Shown here piece after piece: positions 1-7,791 of a stretch of DNA of 22,019 nt. Each line of letters opens with the position of its first letter. The stretch's first letter is position 1. A program made the translations under genes and the position numbers. The stretch spans positions 1 through 22,019 of the forward strand of contig CAZWTF010000010.1 in assembly GCA_964636815.1 (NCBI GenBank), written 5' to 3'. Source of the stretch: SOIL31 sp964636815 (GTDB lineage Bacteria > Babelota > Babeliae > Babelales > Vermiphilaceae). A model generated the notes under the pieces. It was not told the DNA's origin. It ran no database searches and was given only the letters and a program-made list of their open reading frames with translations.

Positions 1-1499
1 CTGATGGAAATCCTTTAACAGCAGGTTTGAATGGCCCTCCAGGTAATCCTGATATTAATGCGTATGCTATCCCAGAATTTTTTGGCGATGTTATTGTAGT
101 GAATGGAAAAAGTTGGCCGTATCTTGAAGTAGAGCCTCGCCGTTATCGTTTCCGTTTGCTTGATGCAAGTAATGCACGAATGTACGGATTATATTTAACT
201 GCAGATAATGGTTCAGATGTGCCTGATATTTGGCAAATTGGAACAGATGGAGGTCTTTTAGATACACCAGTTAATCTTTCAAGTTTTGTACCATTTACAT
301 ACAACCCTTCGAATCTTTGTCCTCCTCAGAATCCTAATTTGGGGCCTGTATTCACCGAACCTCGTCTTTTCATGGCTCCTGGTGAGCGTATGGATATTAT
401 TATAGACTTTACTGGTTTTGAAGGTTCTATTTTTACGCTTAATAATGATGCCCCAGCACCTTTCCCAAGCGGAGGGACGATAGCAGACCCAGATGTAGAA
501 GGTCTTGTTATGCAGTTTCGTGTGACAAAGCCACTTTCATCTCCTGATAAGAGTTTTAATCCAGCTTCTCCTGGCGCTATACTCAGATCTGGAGATAAAA
601 CTATAAAGCGTTTTGTGACTCCAGAAGGAACACTTACTCCTGAAGTTGTTCCAAATCTTACGCGTAGTTTAACGCTTATTGAACAGGAAGATCCTTATTC
701 TACAGCTCCGGTTGTGGTGTTATTAAATAACACCAGTTATGACGGGCTTAATCCTTATAATGATCAACCGGTTCAAGATTCTGTGCCATTTAATAATGGA
801 TCTGTGTATGTAACAGAATTGCCTCAGGTAGGAGCAACGGAAATTTGGGAAATTATTAACATGACCCCAGATGCTCACCCTATTCATATTCATCTGATTC
901 AGTTTCAGGTGTTAAATCGACAAGTGTATTATGTGGGAAATATAGTTCCACCTTTTACCTGCTTGAATTCTTATAGAGATTTGTATGAAAATTTATGGGA
1001 CCACTATCCAAATAGGCCATCAACAGTACCTCCTGGAACAGTGTATTCTTATGGATCACCATTGCCATATTTAAGCACATTAAAATTGGGTGGTAATCCT
1101 GATGTAACTCCATACTTGCAAGGATCTATAATTCCATGTGATCCAAATGAGTATGGTTGGAAAGATACTATAAAAGTGTTTCCTAATACTGTCACTCGGT
1201 TGGTAGTACGTTTTGCTCCGCAGCATGTTCCTGTTGGTGATACAGCGGGACAGAATTTCTTTGAATTTGATCCAACGACTACGCTTGGTGAAAAAGATTC
1301 TTTTGGTTATCCAGGTGGAAGTGGTTATGTCTGGCATTGTCACATTCTTGATCATGAAGATAACATGATGATGCGTCCATTTATGGTGCGTAATCATGCA
1401 CAACAGTCATCACGAACTGGTGCTGCTTTAGAAAAAACCATGTTGAGCGATCGTTCTGATAAAGCGTCAGCAACATCAAGTTGTTGCTGCTGTAATTGA
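1..1499 (+). CDS. CotA-like multicopper oxidase (laccase family), 5'-truncated by window edge
   Basis: The frame is open from base 3, so the gene begins before the window; the TTG at 27 is not a real start. The visible part covers the middle and C-terminal cupredoxin domains. The stretch encoding PEFFGD...VNGKSWPYLEVEPRRYRFR is very close to Bacillus CotA as I remember it. Copper motifs are present. HPIHIH at 876-893 supplies type 1/type 3 ligands. HCHILDHEDNMMM at 1335-1373 supplies the Cys-His bridge between sites and the axial Met region. The first two His motifs (HxH, HxH) must lie upstream of the window. Family members oxidise phenols, bilirubin or metal ions and reduce O2 to water. The protein carries a Ser-rich C-terminal extension of about 40 residues, absent from CotA, that ends in four consecutive cysteines. 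It is followed by a strong terminator and is convergent with the next gene. The family call is secure; the substrate is unknown. Confidence 0.93.
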   Translation, partial: DGNPLTAGLNGPPGNPDINAYAIPEFFGDVIVVNGKSWPYLEVEPRRYRFRLLDASNARMYGLYLTADNGSDVPDIWQIGTDGGLLDTPVNLSSFVPFTYNPSNLCPPQNPNLGPVFTEPRLFMAPGERMDIIIDFTGFEGSIFTLNNDAPAPFPSGGTIADPDVEGLVMQFRVTKPLSSPDKSFNPASPGAILRSGDKTIKRFVTPEGTLTPEVVPNLTRSLTLIEQEDPYSTAPVVVLLNNTSYDGLNPYNDQPVQDSVPFNNGSVYVTELPQVGATEIWEIINMTPDAHPIHIHLIQFQVLNRQVYYVGNIVPPFTCLNSYRDLYENLWDHYPNRPSTVPPGTVYSYGSPLPYLSTLKLGGNPDVTPYLQGSIIPCDPNEYGWKDTIKVFPNTVTRLVVRFAPQHVPVGDTAGQNFFEFDPTTTLGEKDSFGYPGGSGYVWHCHILDHEDNMMMRPFMVRNHAQQSSRTGAALEKTMLSDRSDKASATSSCCCCN

Positions 1500-1510
1500 T
1501 TGAGATCTGA

Positions 1511-1552
1511 AGACAAGAAATCCCCGGCAAAAGACAAGAAATCCCCGGCAAA
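1511..1552 (+). repeat. Tandem duplication of a 21-bp unit
   Basis: Two identical 21-base copies lie head to tail at 1511-1531 and 1532-1552. Each contains the 5' arm of the terminator that follows, AATCCCCGGC. Only the second copy sits directly in front of the single 3' arm. The unit looks like a local slippage or unequal-exchange duplication just after the oxidase stop codon. Confidence 0.9.
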
Positions 1553-1571
1553 AGCTGGGGATTATTTTTTT
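1540..1571 (+). terminator. Intrinsic terminator of the multicopper oxidase gene
   Basis: AATCCCCGGC (1540-1549) pairs with GCTGGGGATT (1554-1563) around an AAAA loop. This gives a 10-bp stem with one G-U pair, followed by a T run at 1565-1571. It ends the oxidase transcript and lies between two convergent genes. Confidence 0.88.
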
Positions 1572-1577
1572 ATATTT

Positions 1578-2552
1578 TTATTCAGTCGTTTCAACAGGTA
1601 TAACATATTTTTGCATCTCTGCAGGTATTTCAACATGCAATGCCTGTGCCGTCTGCATATTAATAAATATATTTTTACTATCGGCACCTAAAATAGGTAA
1701 TTCATACGGTTTTTTATGATTAATGAGCAGTTGTAATGCAATATGTGCTGCATCAACGCCTGCTTGATAATAATCAACACCACGTGCCATTAATGGACCA
1801 TATTTAACAAGCATATTGTCACTCACAATAAGCGGTTTTTCTGCTTTGCGTGCTAAGTTAGCAATAAGCGCGATACTGTTTGCAATGGTATTATCTGTTG
1901 GTGCTATTAACGCATCAACTTTACGCAGCGCACTCATTGTTGCTGGTTCTATGTCTGATTCAGATGCAATGCCAACGTTTATTGGTGTGTACCCTGCACG
2001 TTCTAATTCAGTAAACATTACTTTTGCAGTAGCAACTGCATTGGTTTCAGCGGTATTAAAAATGATGCCGACTGTTTGTATGTTTGGAAGTAATTGGTGC
2101 ATAGCTTCCACTTCTGCGCGTACATTGATCATATCGCTTACGCCACAAATATTATCACCATCAAAGTTGATTCCTAATTCTGGAGACACAGTAACTGCAG
2201 CTATGATGACCGGTTTCTCTTTTTCAACAGAGGCCATTGCTTGAGCTGCAGGAGTTGCGATTGCATAAATTGCATCAATATCTTGGCGTGCATGGAACTG
2301 TTGTGCAATTGCATAAAGGGTGTTGATGGAACTTTCACCATTCCGGATGGTAAAGCCAATATCTTTGCCTAATTTTTCTTGAAGGCTGTTGATAAAACCA
2401 TCACGTGCCGCATCAAGAGCAGGGTGTGATGCTGTTTGTATGATTGCAATGTTTATACGCGCATGATTGCGTGTGTTTGATTTTTTAAGAATAATGGCGC
2501 CTAGGGTGAGAATAATGATGCCAAATATAATAAGTGTAGACTTGTTTTGCAT
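1578..2552 (-). CDS. ABC transporter substrate-binding protein, TrpX/ABC_sub_bind type
   Basis: This 324-residue protein is a full-length periplasmic binding protein of the ABC_sub_bind family (PF04392), whose studied members bind tryptophan or related small ligands. Diagnostic family motifs are visible: HPALDAARDGF near the N-terminus, an IATPAAQAMAS segment, SDMINVRAEVEAM, NTAETNA, IAPTDNTI and GVDYYQAG. The N-terminus has a hydrophobic stretch (about residues 6-22) followed by KK, and no Cys lipobox is visible, so it is either a cleaved signal peptide or a membrane anchor rather than a lipoprotein. The start is supported by AAGGAA eight bases upstream on the minus strand. The permease and ATPase genes normally found beside it are not adjacent downstream; the window shows an unrelated oxidase there. 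The family call is firm; the ligand is inferred only from family precedent. Confidence 0.92.
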   Translation of the reverse strand: MQNKSTLIIFGIIILTLGAIILKKSNTRNHARINIAIIQTASHPALDAARDGFINSLQEKLGKDIGFTIRNGESSINTLYAIAQQFHARQDIDAIYAIATPAAQAMASVEKEKPVIIAAVTVSPELGINFDGDNICGVSDMINVRAEVEAMHQLLPNIQTVGIIFNTAETNAVATAKVMFTELERAGYTPINVGIASESDIEPATMSALRKVDALIAPTDNTIANSIALIANLARKAEKPLIVSDNMLVKYGPLMARGVDYYQAGVDAAHIALQLLINHKKPYELPILGADSKNIFINMQTAQALHVEIPAEMQKYVIPVETTE

Positions 2553-2681
2553 AAAAGTTCCTTAAACTGAGGATTTCTAGTTTTTATTATATCACAATAA
2601 TGAATTTCATGCATGTAAAACAGTCCTTAGTTGTTCTTGGATTGTATAGCGTACGCCTTCTTTTGCAAATACAATTTATTA

Positions 2682-2712
2682 TTGACACTGTAGGGATTTA
2701 GTTAGTTATACT
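2682..2712 (+). promoter_or_regulatory. Candidate sigma70-type promoter for the 2746 gene
   Basis: TTGACA at 2682-2687 is a perfect -35 box. TATACT at 2707-2712 matches five of six -10 positions. The spacer is 19 bases, longer than the ideal 17, which lowers confidence. The leader to the ATG at 2746 would be about 25 bases. Confidence 0.45.
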
Positions 2713-2745
2713 ACAAATAGAAATATGTAAAAAAAGGGGGGCGGT

Positions 2746-3909
2746 ATGAAAAAGATAAGTGGTTTATTAGTATTGGTAGTGAGTCTGGGATTATTTGTCC
2801 AATCTTCATTAGGTATGGATAGTGCTTCTAGTCAGGTTGTGGTTAAACCGCTTGTAACAACATCTGATACCGATTTAACAGGAATAGGTACTCTTCTTGG
2901 TATATCTGGTGTTATTACAGGAGTTAAAAAAGGAATTGAATATGTAGGTGGACCTACTGCAGTTTTGACATATGCTGGTATTGCTGCAAGTATGTTGGTA
3001 GCTTACAAAGTAATATCGAATAAAGTGGCAGCAAATAAAGATGCTAATAAAAAATTGTTGCAGGCAGCTGTAGATTATACGAGTAATCGTGAAACATTGA
3101 TGTTGAGTAAATTTCCTGAAACAATAAAAGAAAAAATAGATGCTCTTCTTGATCAAAAACTTGAAGGTGATGGCAAGTCCATATCTTTATTCCCTACACC
3201 TCAATCAAAAATATTTGTTCTGCAAAATATTGAAGATTTTTTTGTATTGAGAAAACAGTCTGAATCTTATAGAAACCTCAGTCAGTTTGTTCATACAACA
3301 TGTATGGAAAAAATTAATGCAATACTGCTAGCTGAAAAAGATATCGATGAGGAAGCAAAAAAAATTAATCAAGCGATTGATAATGAACGTAAGAGATATA
3401 TGAATCAATATGGTATTTCAGTTGCTACATTAAAAGATATTGCTTCTGAAGATTTACAAGCGAAAATAGAGGATGTTCAAAAAGGCATTAATTTTTTAGT
3501 GTTAGATGCTGTTAATAATAATAAGACTTTAGATAAAGAAAAAAATATTCAGTTCAGTGCGCTTATATCTATTTTAGCGCATCTTTTTTATAAACAATCT
3601 GAAAACAAGACGCCAATGTTTGAGGGCGCAGAACGTATCAGTAAATTGAAGCAAACACGGGTTGGAAAAAAAGATTTAGAATATAATCCAGAAGATTTTA
3701 CCAAAGAAGCACAACAAAGAGCTGCAGAGGAAAATAGAGAAGCTTTGGCAAGACAATATGTGGGTATGAAATTTTTATCAGAGCAAGAAGGTATTCAAAA
3801 AAGAGAAGAAGAGATTGCGCAGTACAAGCAATCAGCACAACAACAACCAGTGCAGCAATCATATTGGTCAAGATTGACATCAGCAGTTAAATCTTTGTTT
3901 GGATGGTAA
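2746..3909 (+). CDS. Secreted or membrane-anchored coiled-coil protein, function unknown
   Basis: I do not recognise this 387-residue protein. It starts with a clear Sec signal peptide (MKKISGLLVLVVSLGLFVQSS, probable cleavage before Met-Asp). A Gly/Ile-rich hydrophobic region follows, with a likely membrane segment at about residues 72-92. The rest is charged and mostly helical, with many Lys/Glu heptad-like stretches. The C-terminal quarter contains an Ala/Glu/Arg-rich helix and a Q-rich linker (QQQPVQQ), and the chain ends in an aromatic tail, SLFGW. The ATG is preceded by an unusually G-rich ribosome-binding site (AAAGGGGGGCGGT). A promoter and a terminator bracket the gene, so it appears to be a single-gene unit. 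Helical topology with one membrane span suggests a structural or envelope-interacting role, but this is only inference. Confidence 0.85.
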   Translation: MKKISGLLVLVVSLGLFVQSSLGMDSASSQVVVKPLVTTSDTDLTGIGTLLGISGVITGVKKGIEYVGGPTAVLTYAGIAASMLVAYKVISNKVAANKDANKKLLQAAVDYTSNRETLMLSKFPETIKEKIDALLDQKLEGDGKSISLFPTPQSKIFVLQNIEDFFVLRKQSESYRNLSQFVHTTCMEKINAILLAEKDIDEEAKKINQAIDNERKRYMNQYGISVATLKDIASEDLQAKIEDVQKGINFLVLDAVNNNKTLDKEKNIQFSALISILAHLFYKQSENKTPMFEGAERISKLKQTRVGKKDLEYNPEDFTKEAQQRAAEENREALARQYVGMKFLSEQEGIQKREEEIAQYKQSAQQQPVQQSYWSRLTSAVKSLFGW

Positions 3910-3940
3910 TATAAAATCAACATTAAGAATAACGATTACA

Positions 3941-3971
3941 GTGAGATTACATTATGTAATCTCACTTTTTT
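3941..3971 (+). terminator. Intrinsic terminator after the 2746 gene
   Basis: GTGAGATTAC (3941-3950) pairs perfectly with GTAATCTCAC (3956-3965) around an ATTAT loop, followed by six Ts (3966-3971). It separates the secreted protein from prmC and rules out a prmC start at 3970, which would lie inside the T run. Confidence 0.9.
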
Positions 3972-4014
3972 GATTATATTTCATGTGCGTGATAAATGTG
4001 GTAAGCTAGCAAGC

Positions 4015-4941
4015 ATGAATACAAAGTATGATGTGATGCATTACATTAATGATATTCGGCATAAAATTGCCCCTGCGTATGATGGGGATGAAACTTTGTG
4101 CCAGCAGTATGCATGGTGGATCTTACAAGCTCTATGTGAAATGACAAAAACTCAGCTGATTATGCAGGATGCAGTGATGTTGAGTCATGAGCAGCAAGAG
4201 CAACTTGATGAATGGATACATCAGATTGTTGAAGAAAAAAAACCGCTACAATATATATTAGGTTCTGTGCCGTTTGCTGATTGTGATATTTTGGTACAAC
4301 CTCCTACATTAATTCCTCGTCCAGAAACAGAAGAGTGGTGTTTGCATATTATTGAACATCTTCAATTGCTGAATAATAAAAAAATTAAAATTTTAGATGT
4401 TGCAACTGGTTCTGGTTGCATTGCAATTGCCCTTGCACATCATCTGCCACTTGCGCAAGTTCTTGCAATAGACATTTCTGAAGCTGCACTTGAGTTAACA
4501 GAAAAAAATATTGAACGTCATACATTATTAAACATTACGTGTATACAATCAGATCTTTTTGGGTCAATTCCGCAAGGCATGTTGTTTGATATTATTGTTT
4601 CTAACCCCCCATATATTAGTCAAGCTGAATTTACTCATCTTGATGCATCAGTCAGTCATTGGGAGGATCCCAATGCGCTGATGGCTGATGACAATGGGCT
4701 AGCAATTATTAAACAAATTATTGCGCAGGCACCGCAATTTATACAAGTTAATAAAGAAATGCAAAATAAAAATATACCACAAGTGGTTATTGAAATTGGG
4801 TATGCGCAAGGAGCAGCGGTTAAAAAGCTCATGGAAGATGCTGGTTATAATGATGTTCTTGTGCATAAAGATTTAGAAGGTAAAGATCGCTTTGTTACTG
4901 GGAGAGTAGACAATGTGGCCAATTTTTGCTCTCGCACATAA
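4015..4941 (+). CDS. prmC: Release factor glutamine N5-methyltransferase PrmC
   Basis: PrmC methylates the glutamine of the GGQ motif in release factors RF1 and RF2 in the cytoplasm, improving peptide release. The 308-residue product has the family pattern: an N-terminal helical substrate-binding domain, then the LIPRPETE motif, a SAM-binding motif I (VATGSGCIAIALA), an acidic strand end (AIDIS) and the catalytic NPPY at residues 197-200 (from base 4603). I chose the ATG at 4015 because the longer frame to 3970 begins inside the preceding terminator. No strong Shine-Dalgarno is visible. The C-terminus overlaps the next gene by 29 bases, so the two are probably translated from one mRNA. In many bacteria prmC follows prfA; here it does not. 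Confidence 0.95.
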   Translation: MNTKYDVMHYINDIRHKIAPAYDGDETLCQQYAWWILQALCEMTKTQLIMQDAVMLSHEQQEQLDEWIHQIVEEKKPLQYILGSVPFADCDILVQPPTLIPRPETEEWCLHIIEHLQLLNNKKIKILDVATGSGCIAIALAHHLPLAQVLAIDISEAALELTEKNIERHTLLNITCIQSDLFGSIPQGMLFDIIVSNPPYISQAEFTHLDASVSHWEDPNALMADDNGLAIIKQIIAQAPQFIQVNKEMQNKNIPQVVIEIGYAQGAAVKKLMEDAGYNDVLVHKDLEGKDRFVTGRVDNVANFCSRT

Positions 4942-5614
4942 GTTTGTTGCAGTTTTTTTTACACCAGATTCACTGACATGTTATTCCATAGAAAAAACAA
5001 AAAATGGTGGAACTTTGCGTGTACATGCATATAAATCGTATCCATTAGATAATGGTGAACTGCATAATCTCACTCTTTTTAATCCGACAATTATCAAACA
5101 ATATATCACCTCTTTTTTAATTGAACATCATTTGCAAGATGCGTTTGTTGCATTTGTGTTGCATGGTGATGCGGTACAAGAACAGTTTATAACAATGCCA
5201 ACAGCAACACCACATCACGCTGATTTTGTGATTCCAAAGAGCGCGCATATGATGTGGGAATATCAGTACATGTATCCAAATGATCACGGTCAATTTGTAT
5301 TCTATGTGTACAGCGTACCACGATCTGTTTTGTTGCAATATAAACTGCTTGCTATTTCTGCACAATGCAATTTGATTACCATCACAACGCAAACTATGGC
5401 ATTGTTATCAGCGTATCAACATATATTTGGCAGTGCGTTTAGGCGTAGTCAACTTGCGGTTGATATGATGCAGCATAATAATAACATTGGTGATTTAATT
5501 ACAGCTGATACAGTACGACGCATGATAGATACAAGTGCAGTAAAATTATCGAAAGATGATTACTTACAATGCGTAGCATCAGCTGGTTTGTTTTGTTCTG
5601 AAAGGCTTAAGTAA
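4913..5614 (+). CDS. PilM-like (actin-fold) pilus or secretion platform protein, shortened
   Basis: I place this 233-residue protein in the PilM / GspL-cytoplasmic-domain superfamily on pattern and context, not on a strong motif. The N-terminus (FVAVFFTPDSLTCYSIEK...VHAYKSYPLDNGEL) follows the PilM opening strand-turn-strand that normally binds nucleotide. FVAFVLHGDAVQEQFITMP matches the PilM 'Lp-G-x-x-V-...-i-x-l-P' segment. The protein is about 120 residues shorter than typical PilM, and the canonical glycine-rich phosphate loops are not evident, so ATP binding may be lost. It has a good ribosome-binding site (GGGAGAG, seven bases before the ATG). It overlaps prmC by 29 bases and overlaps the next, PilN-like gene by one base (TAATG), consistent with PilM and PilN working as a complex. 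A novel protein remains possible. Confidence 0.55.
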   Translation: MWPIFALAHKFVAVFFTPDSLTCYSIEKTKNGGTLRVHAYKSYPLDNGELHNLTLFNPTIIKQYITSFLIEHHLQDAFVAFVLHGDAVQEQFITMPTATPHHADFVIPKSAHMMWEYQYMYPNDHGQFVFYVYSVPRSVLLQYKLLAISAQCNLITITTQTMALLSAYQHIFGSAFRRSQLAVDMMQHNNNIGDLITADTVRRMIDTSAVKLSKDDYLQCVASAGLFCSERLK

Positions 5615-6144
5615 TGAAAAAAGTTAATTTTATTACAACATTGTCACCACAAAAACAGTACGCAATAAAACGTTGGTTTGTGATGACATTTTTTTTGGTT
5701 GTATGTTCACTTGGAATAAGCGCATATTTTATTGTGCCGCAATTATTGATATATATTGCATTGCATAAAGAAGTAAAAACATTGCGTATTGCAACACAAG
5801 AACATGCTGCGCATACAAAAGAAAAAGATGCACTCTCAACCGAACATGATACGATTCGTGTTCGCACAAAAAAAATAGAACATTATAACAATGCGCCAAA
5901 AAATCCTCATCAATATATTGCGGCAATTATGCAAGCATGTGGTGAAGGAGTAACATTGGAAGCGATTAAGTTTAATAAAAAAGATTGTGAACTGACGTTG
6001 TTGTGCCCTACATCTGAGCATGCAACGGTGTTGATTAAGCGGTTATCTGCGTCAGATCTATTTATGCATGTTAAGCTTGTTTCATTGCAACAAGATCTGC
6101 AAACAAAACAGTTGCGGTGTGTTGTAAAAAGTAAAATGATATAA
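5614..6144 (+). CDS. PilN-like inner-membrane assembly protein
   Basis: This 176-residue product has the PilN (PF05137) architecture: a short cytoplasmic N-terminus (MKKVNFITTLSP), one transmembrane helix at about residues 21-45, a charged coiled coil at about 50-90, and a C-terminal alpha/beta domain of ferredoxin-like pattern (GVTLEAIKFNKKDCELTLLCP...VLIKRLSASDLFMHVKLVSLQ). In type IV pili PilN binds PilM through its cytoplasmic tail and PilO through its periplasmic part; in type II secretion GspL combines PilM- and PilN-like parts in one chain. Its ATG overlaps the stop of the PilM-like gene (TAATG), a sign of coupled translation. No PilO, PilP or PilQ gene follows. The fold-level assignment is moderately sure; sequence conservation is low. 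Confidence 0.65.
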   Translation: MKKVNFITTLSPQKQYAIKRWFVMTFFLVVCSLGISAYFIVPQLLIYIALHKEVKTLRIATQEHAAHTKEKDALSTEHDTIRVRTKKIEHYNNAPKNPHQYIAAIMQACGEGVTLEAIKFNKKDCELTLLCPTSEHATVLIKRLSASDLFMHVKLVSLQQDLQTKQLRCVVKSKMI

Positions 6145-6163
6145 ATTTTTATGAAAGTTTTTT

Positions 6164-6667
6164 ATGAAGAACAAGTTTTTGGCGATGACAGTCTTATTGT
6201 TGAGCGGTGTTACATATGCAATGGAACCTGAAGGGAATGATTCTTGGACGGCAATCAAAACATGGCAAGACGTGAGCCCTTTTGCAGGTAAAATTGTAGC
6301 GTATACGGCAATCAGATCTTTTCTTGATGATACGATTGATAGATATTTGTTGCCCAGTTCTAATTTGAGTTATGGGTATGTAGAAGGCAAGTCATCTCAG
6401 TGGGTAATTGGTGGAGAGGGGTATAAATTGCATCCATTGTTAGAAAAAGAGGGCGAGCAGCGTAATATTGCATTAAAAGATGCATATATCGCTAAAAGAT
6501 TTTTTGATATGAGAAAAATTACTTCTCAAGAAGCAGAAGAAATAAGGGATGCGCTTACTGCTCAAGAAGCTAAATTTGCTTATGTATGGAAAGATAAATT
6601 TGATTATATATTGAGTGATACAGAAGAAGAATTAATATCTCAATTAGATTTGATTATAGAAAAATAA
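6164..6667 (+). CDS. Small secreted protein with AMEPE junction, function unknown
   Basis: This is an unrecognised 167-residue protein with a typical signal peptide (MKNKFLAMTVLLLSGVTYA) and predicted cleavage immediately before MEPEG. The mature part is rich in charged residues and looks helical towards the C-terminus (EEAEEIRDALTAQEAKFAYVWKDK). It has no Cys and no further membrane segment, so it is probably soluble in the periplasm or outside the cell. It begins 19 bases after the PilN-like gene and ends at a strong terminator, so it may be the last gene of the prmC transcript. No clear Shine-Dalgarno is visible. The junction sequence recurs in other orphans of this window (7702, 17151, 17989). 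Confidence 0.8.
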   Translation: MKNKFLAMTVLLLSGVTYAMEPEGNDSWTAIKTWQDVSPFAGKIVAYTAIRSFLDDTIDRYLLPSSNLSYGYVEGKSSQWVIGGEGYKLHPLLEKEGEQRNIALKDAYIAKRFFDMRKITSQEAEEIRDALTAQEAKFAYVWKDKFDYILSDTEEELISQLDLIIEK

Positions 6668-6693
6668 ATTACATGTTGATATTTGTGTGTAAA

Positions 6694-6726
6694 AAGACCG
6701 GAATTAAATATTCCGGTCTTTTGTTT
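6694..6726. terminator. Bidirectional intrinsic terminator
   Basis: AAGACCGGAAT (6694-6704) pairs perfectly with ATTCCGGTCTT (6710-6720) around a five-base loop. A T-rich tail follows on the plus strand, and an A run precedes it (a T run on the minus strand). It serves both the plus-strand gene ending at 6667 and the minus-strand gene ending at 6728. Confidence 0.92.
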
Positions 6727-6727
6727 T

Positions 6728-7702
6728 TTATATTCCTAAATAGTTATATAAAGCATATAAAGCTATCAAAATAGTGCTATATGTTACAGTAGGATTTATG
6801 ATACGTTTAAGCGTTGCTTCTTTGTTACGTACATTATAAAAATGATCAAGCCATTTTTGTTTTATTTTAGGTTGATAAGCTTGTAATGCATTAAGACTAA
6901 GGCGTTCGTTTGGATGTGATGGTAATAAGTTATGTATTTTTAAAATGGTATTGATAGCAGTAATTGCTTTTGTGTGATGTTCTGTTAATAAAAGAACATG
7001 GTCACCATTTTCACTTCTTCGAGCAAAGAGATATACATTTTTATTTTTTTTTACGTCAGTTAAGTAAGCATAAAGCGCTTGTGCATCTTTAAAAGATAGC
7101 TGAAAATCTTGCGTATCGTGTAAAATTATAATGGGTAAGTCAGTAGGTAATGCTTCAATGTTGTCAATTGGTTGTTCGCCGGCAGGCGAGTAGGATGGAT
7201 AAATACACCGTGCTAGATAGGGAAGTCCGTAATAATCGCAAGGTATAGATTTTACACCAGGTAGCATCATTGTGTTGATGGTATGTTCTATAGCACTATT
7301 GCCACTGAGCATGACGCTTTCTAATATGAGACATTTAATGTTTTTGGGATTTTTAGCAGTATAATTGATGGCTGTTGCAGTGCCTTGAGATGATGCATGA
7401 ATAATAAGAGGATCATTGTTGCGTAAGACTTCGTTTTCTTTTAACCAGTCGATTTTATCTTTAAGATAGTTTTGACATCTGTTTTGACCAAAATCAGGGA
7501 GTTTTAAAGGAGTCTCTATTGTATGAGCTTGTTGATGATTTTTCTCAAAATAAGGTAAAACGGTTTCTATATTTTGACCGCCAAGGCCATTCTGTCCTGG
7601 AATAATCAAAAGGTGTGTCTTATTTTCTGGCTCCATGCTTAATGCGTTATGACTATTGCAAAGTGTGATTGCGAAAATACATAGATGTATTATTTTTTTC
7701 AT
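6728..7702 (-). CDS. Secreted alpha/beta hydrolase
   Basis: This 324-residue protein has a signal peptide (MKKIIHLCIFAITLCNSHNALS, cleavage before MEPEN) and an alpha/beta-hydrolase pattern. A first strand and oxyanion loop appear as LLIIPGQNGLGG. The nucleophile elbow is A103-S-S105-Q-G107, where the usual first Gly of GxSxG is Ala. A likely acid is D199 in ILHDTQD, and a likely catalytic His is H235 in ENGDHVLLL. The C-terminal 20 residues are hydrophobic (TILIALYALYNYLGI) and could anchor it to a membrane. Substrates of this broad superfamily include lipids, esters and peptides; none can be named here. I chose the ATG at 7702 rather than 7720 because AAAGG lies just before it, between the two candidates, and because the signal peptide then starts properly with MKK. 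Confidence 0.82.
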   Translation of the reverse strand: MKKIIHLCIFAITLCNSHNALSMEPENKTHLLIIPGQNGLGGQNIETVLPYFEKNHQQAHTIETPLKLPDFGQNRCQNYLKDKIDWLKENEVLRNNDPLIIHASSQGTATAINYTAKNPKNIKCLILESVMLSGNSAIEHTINTMMLPGVKSIPCDYYGLPYLARCIYPSYSPAGEQPIDNIEALPTDLPIIILHDTQDFQLSFKDAQALYAYLTDVKKNKNVYLFARRSENGDHVLLLTEHHTKAITAINTILKIHNLLPSHPNERLSLNALQAYQPKIKQKWLDHFYNVRNKEATLKRIINPTVTYSTILIALYALYNYLGI

Positions 7703-7791
7703 AATGTACCTTTCTGCCAAACGGATTAAACTAATAAATAATATTTTGTCATTATAGTAATAAAAACGTAACTGTTTAGATAGGTAATTGT

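Noticed and set aside
1500..1691. Small plus-strand frame after the oxidase stop
   Set aside because: It runs through the tandem repeat and terminator and into the 3' end of the convergent binding-protein gene. Its Lys/Ser/Pro repeat is only the translated 21-bp duplication.
3970..4014. Upstream extension of prmC
   Set aside because: The first possible start lies in the T run of a strong terminator, and the added residues do not match PrmC.
6150..6163. ATG 14 bases before the 6164 gene
   Set aside because: It is out of frame with the signal peptide and opens only a short overlapping frame.
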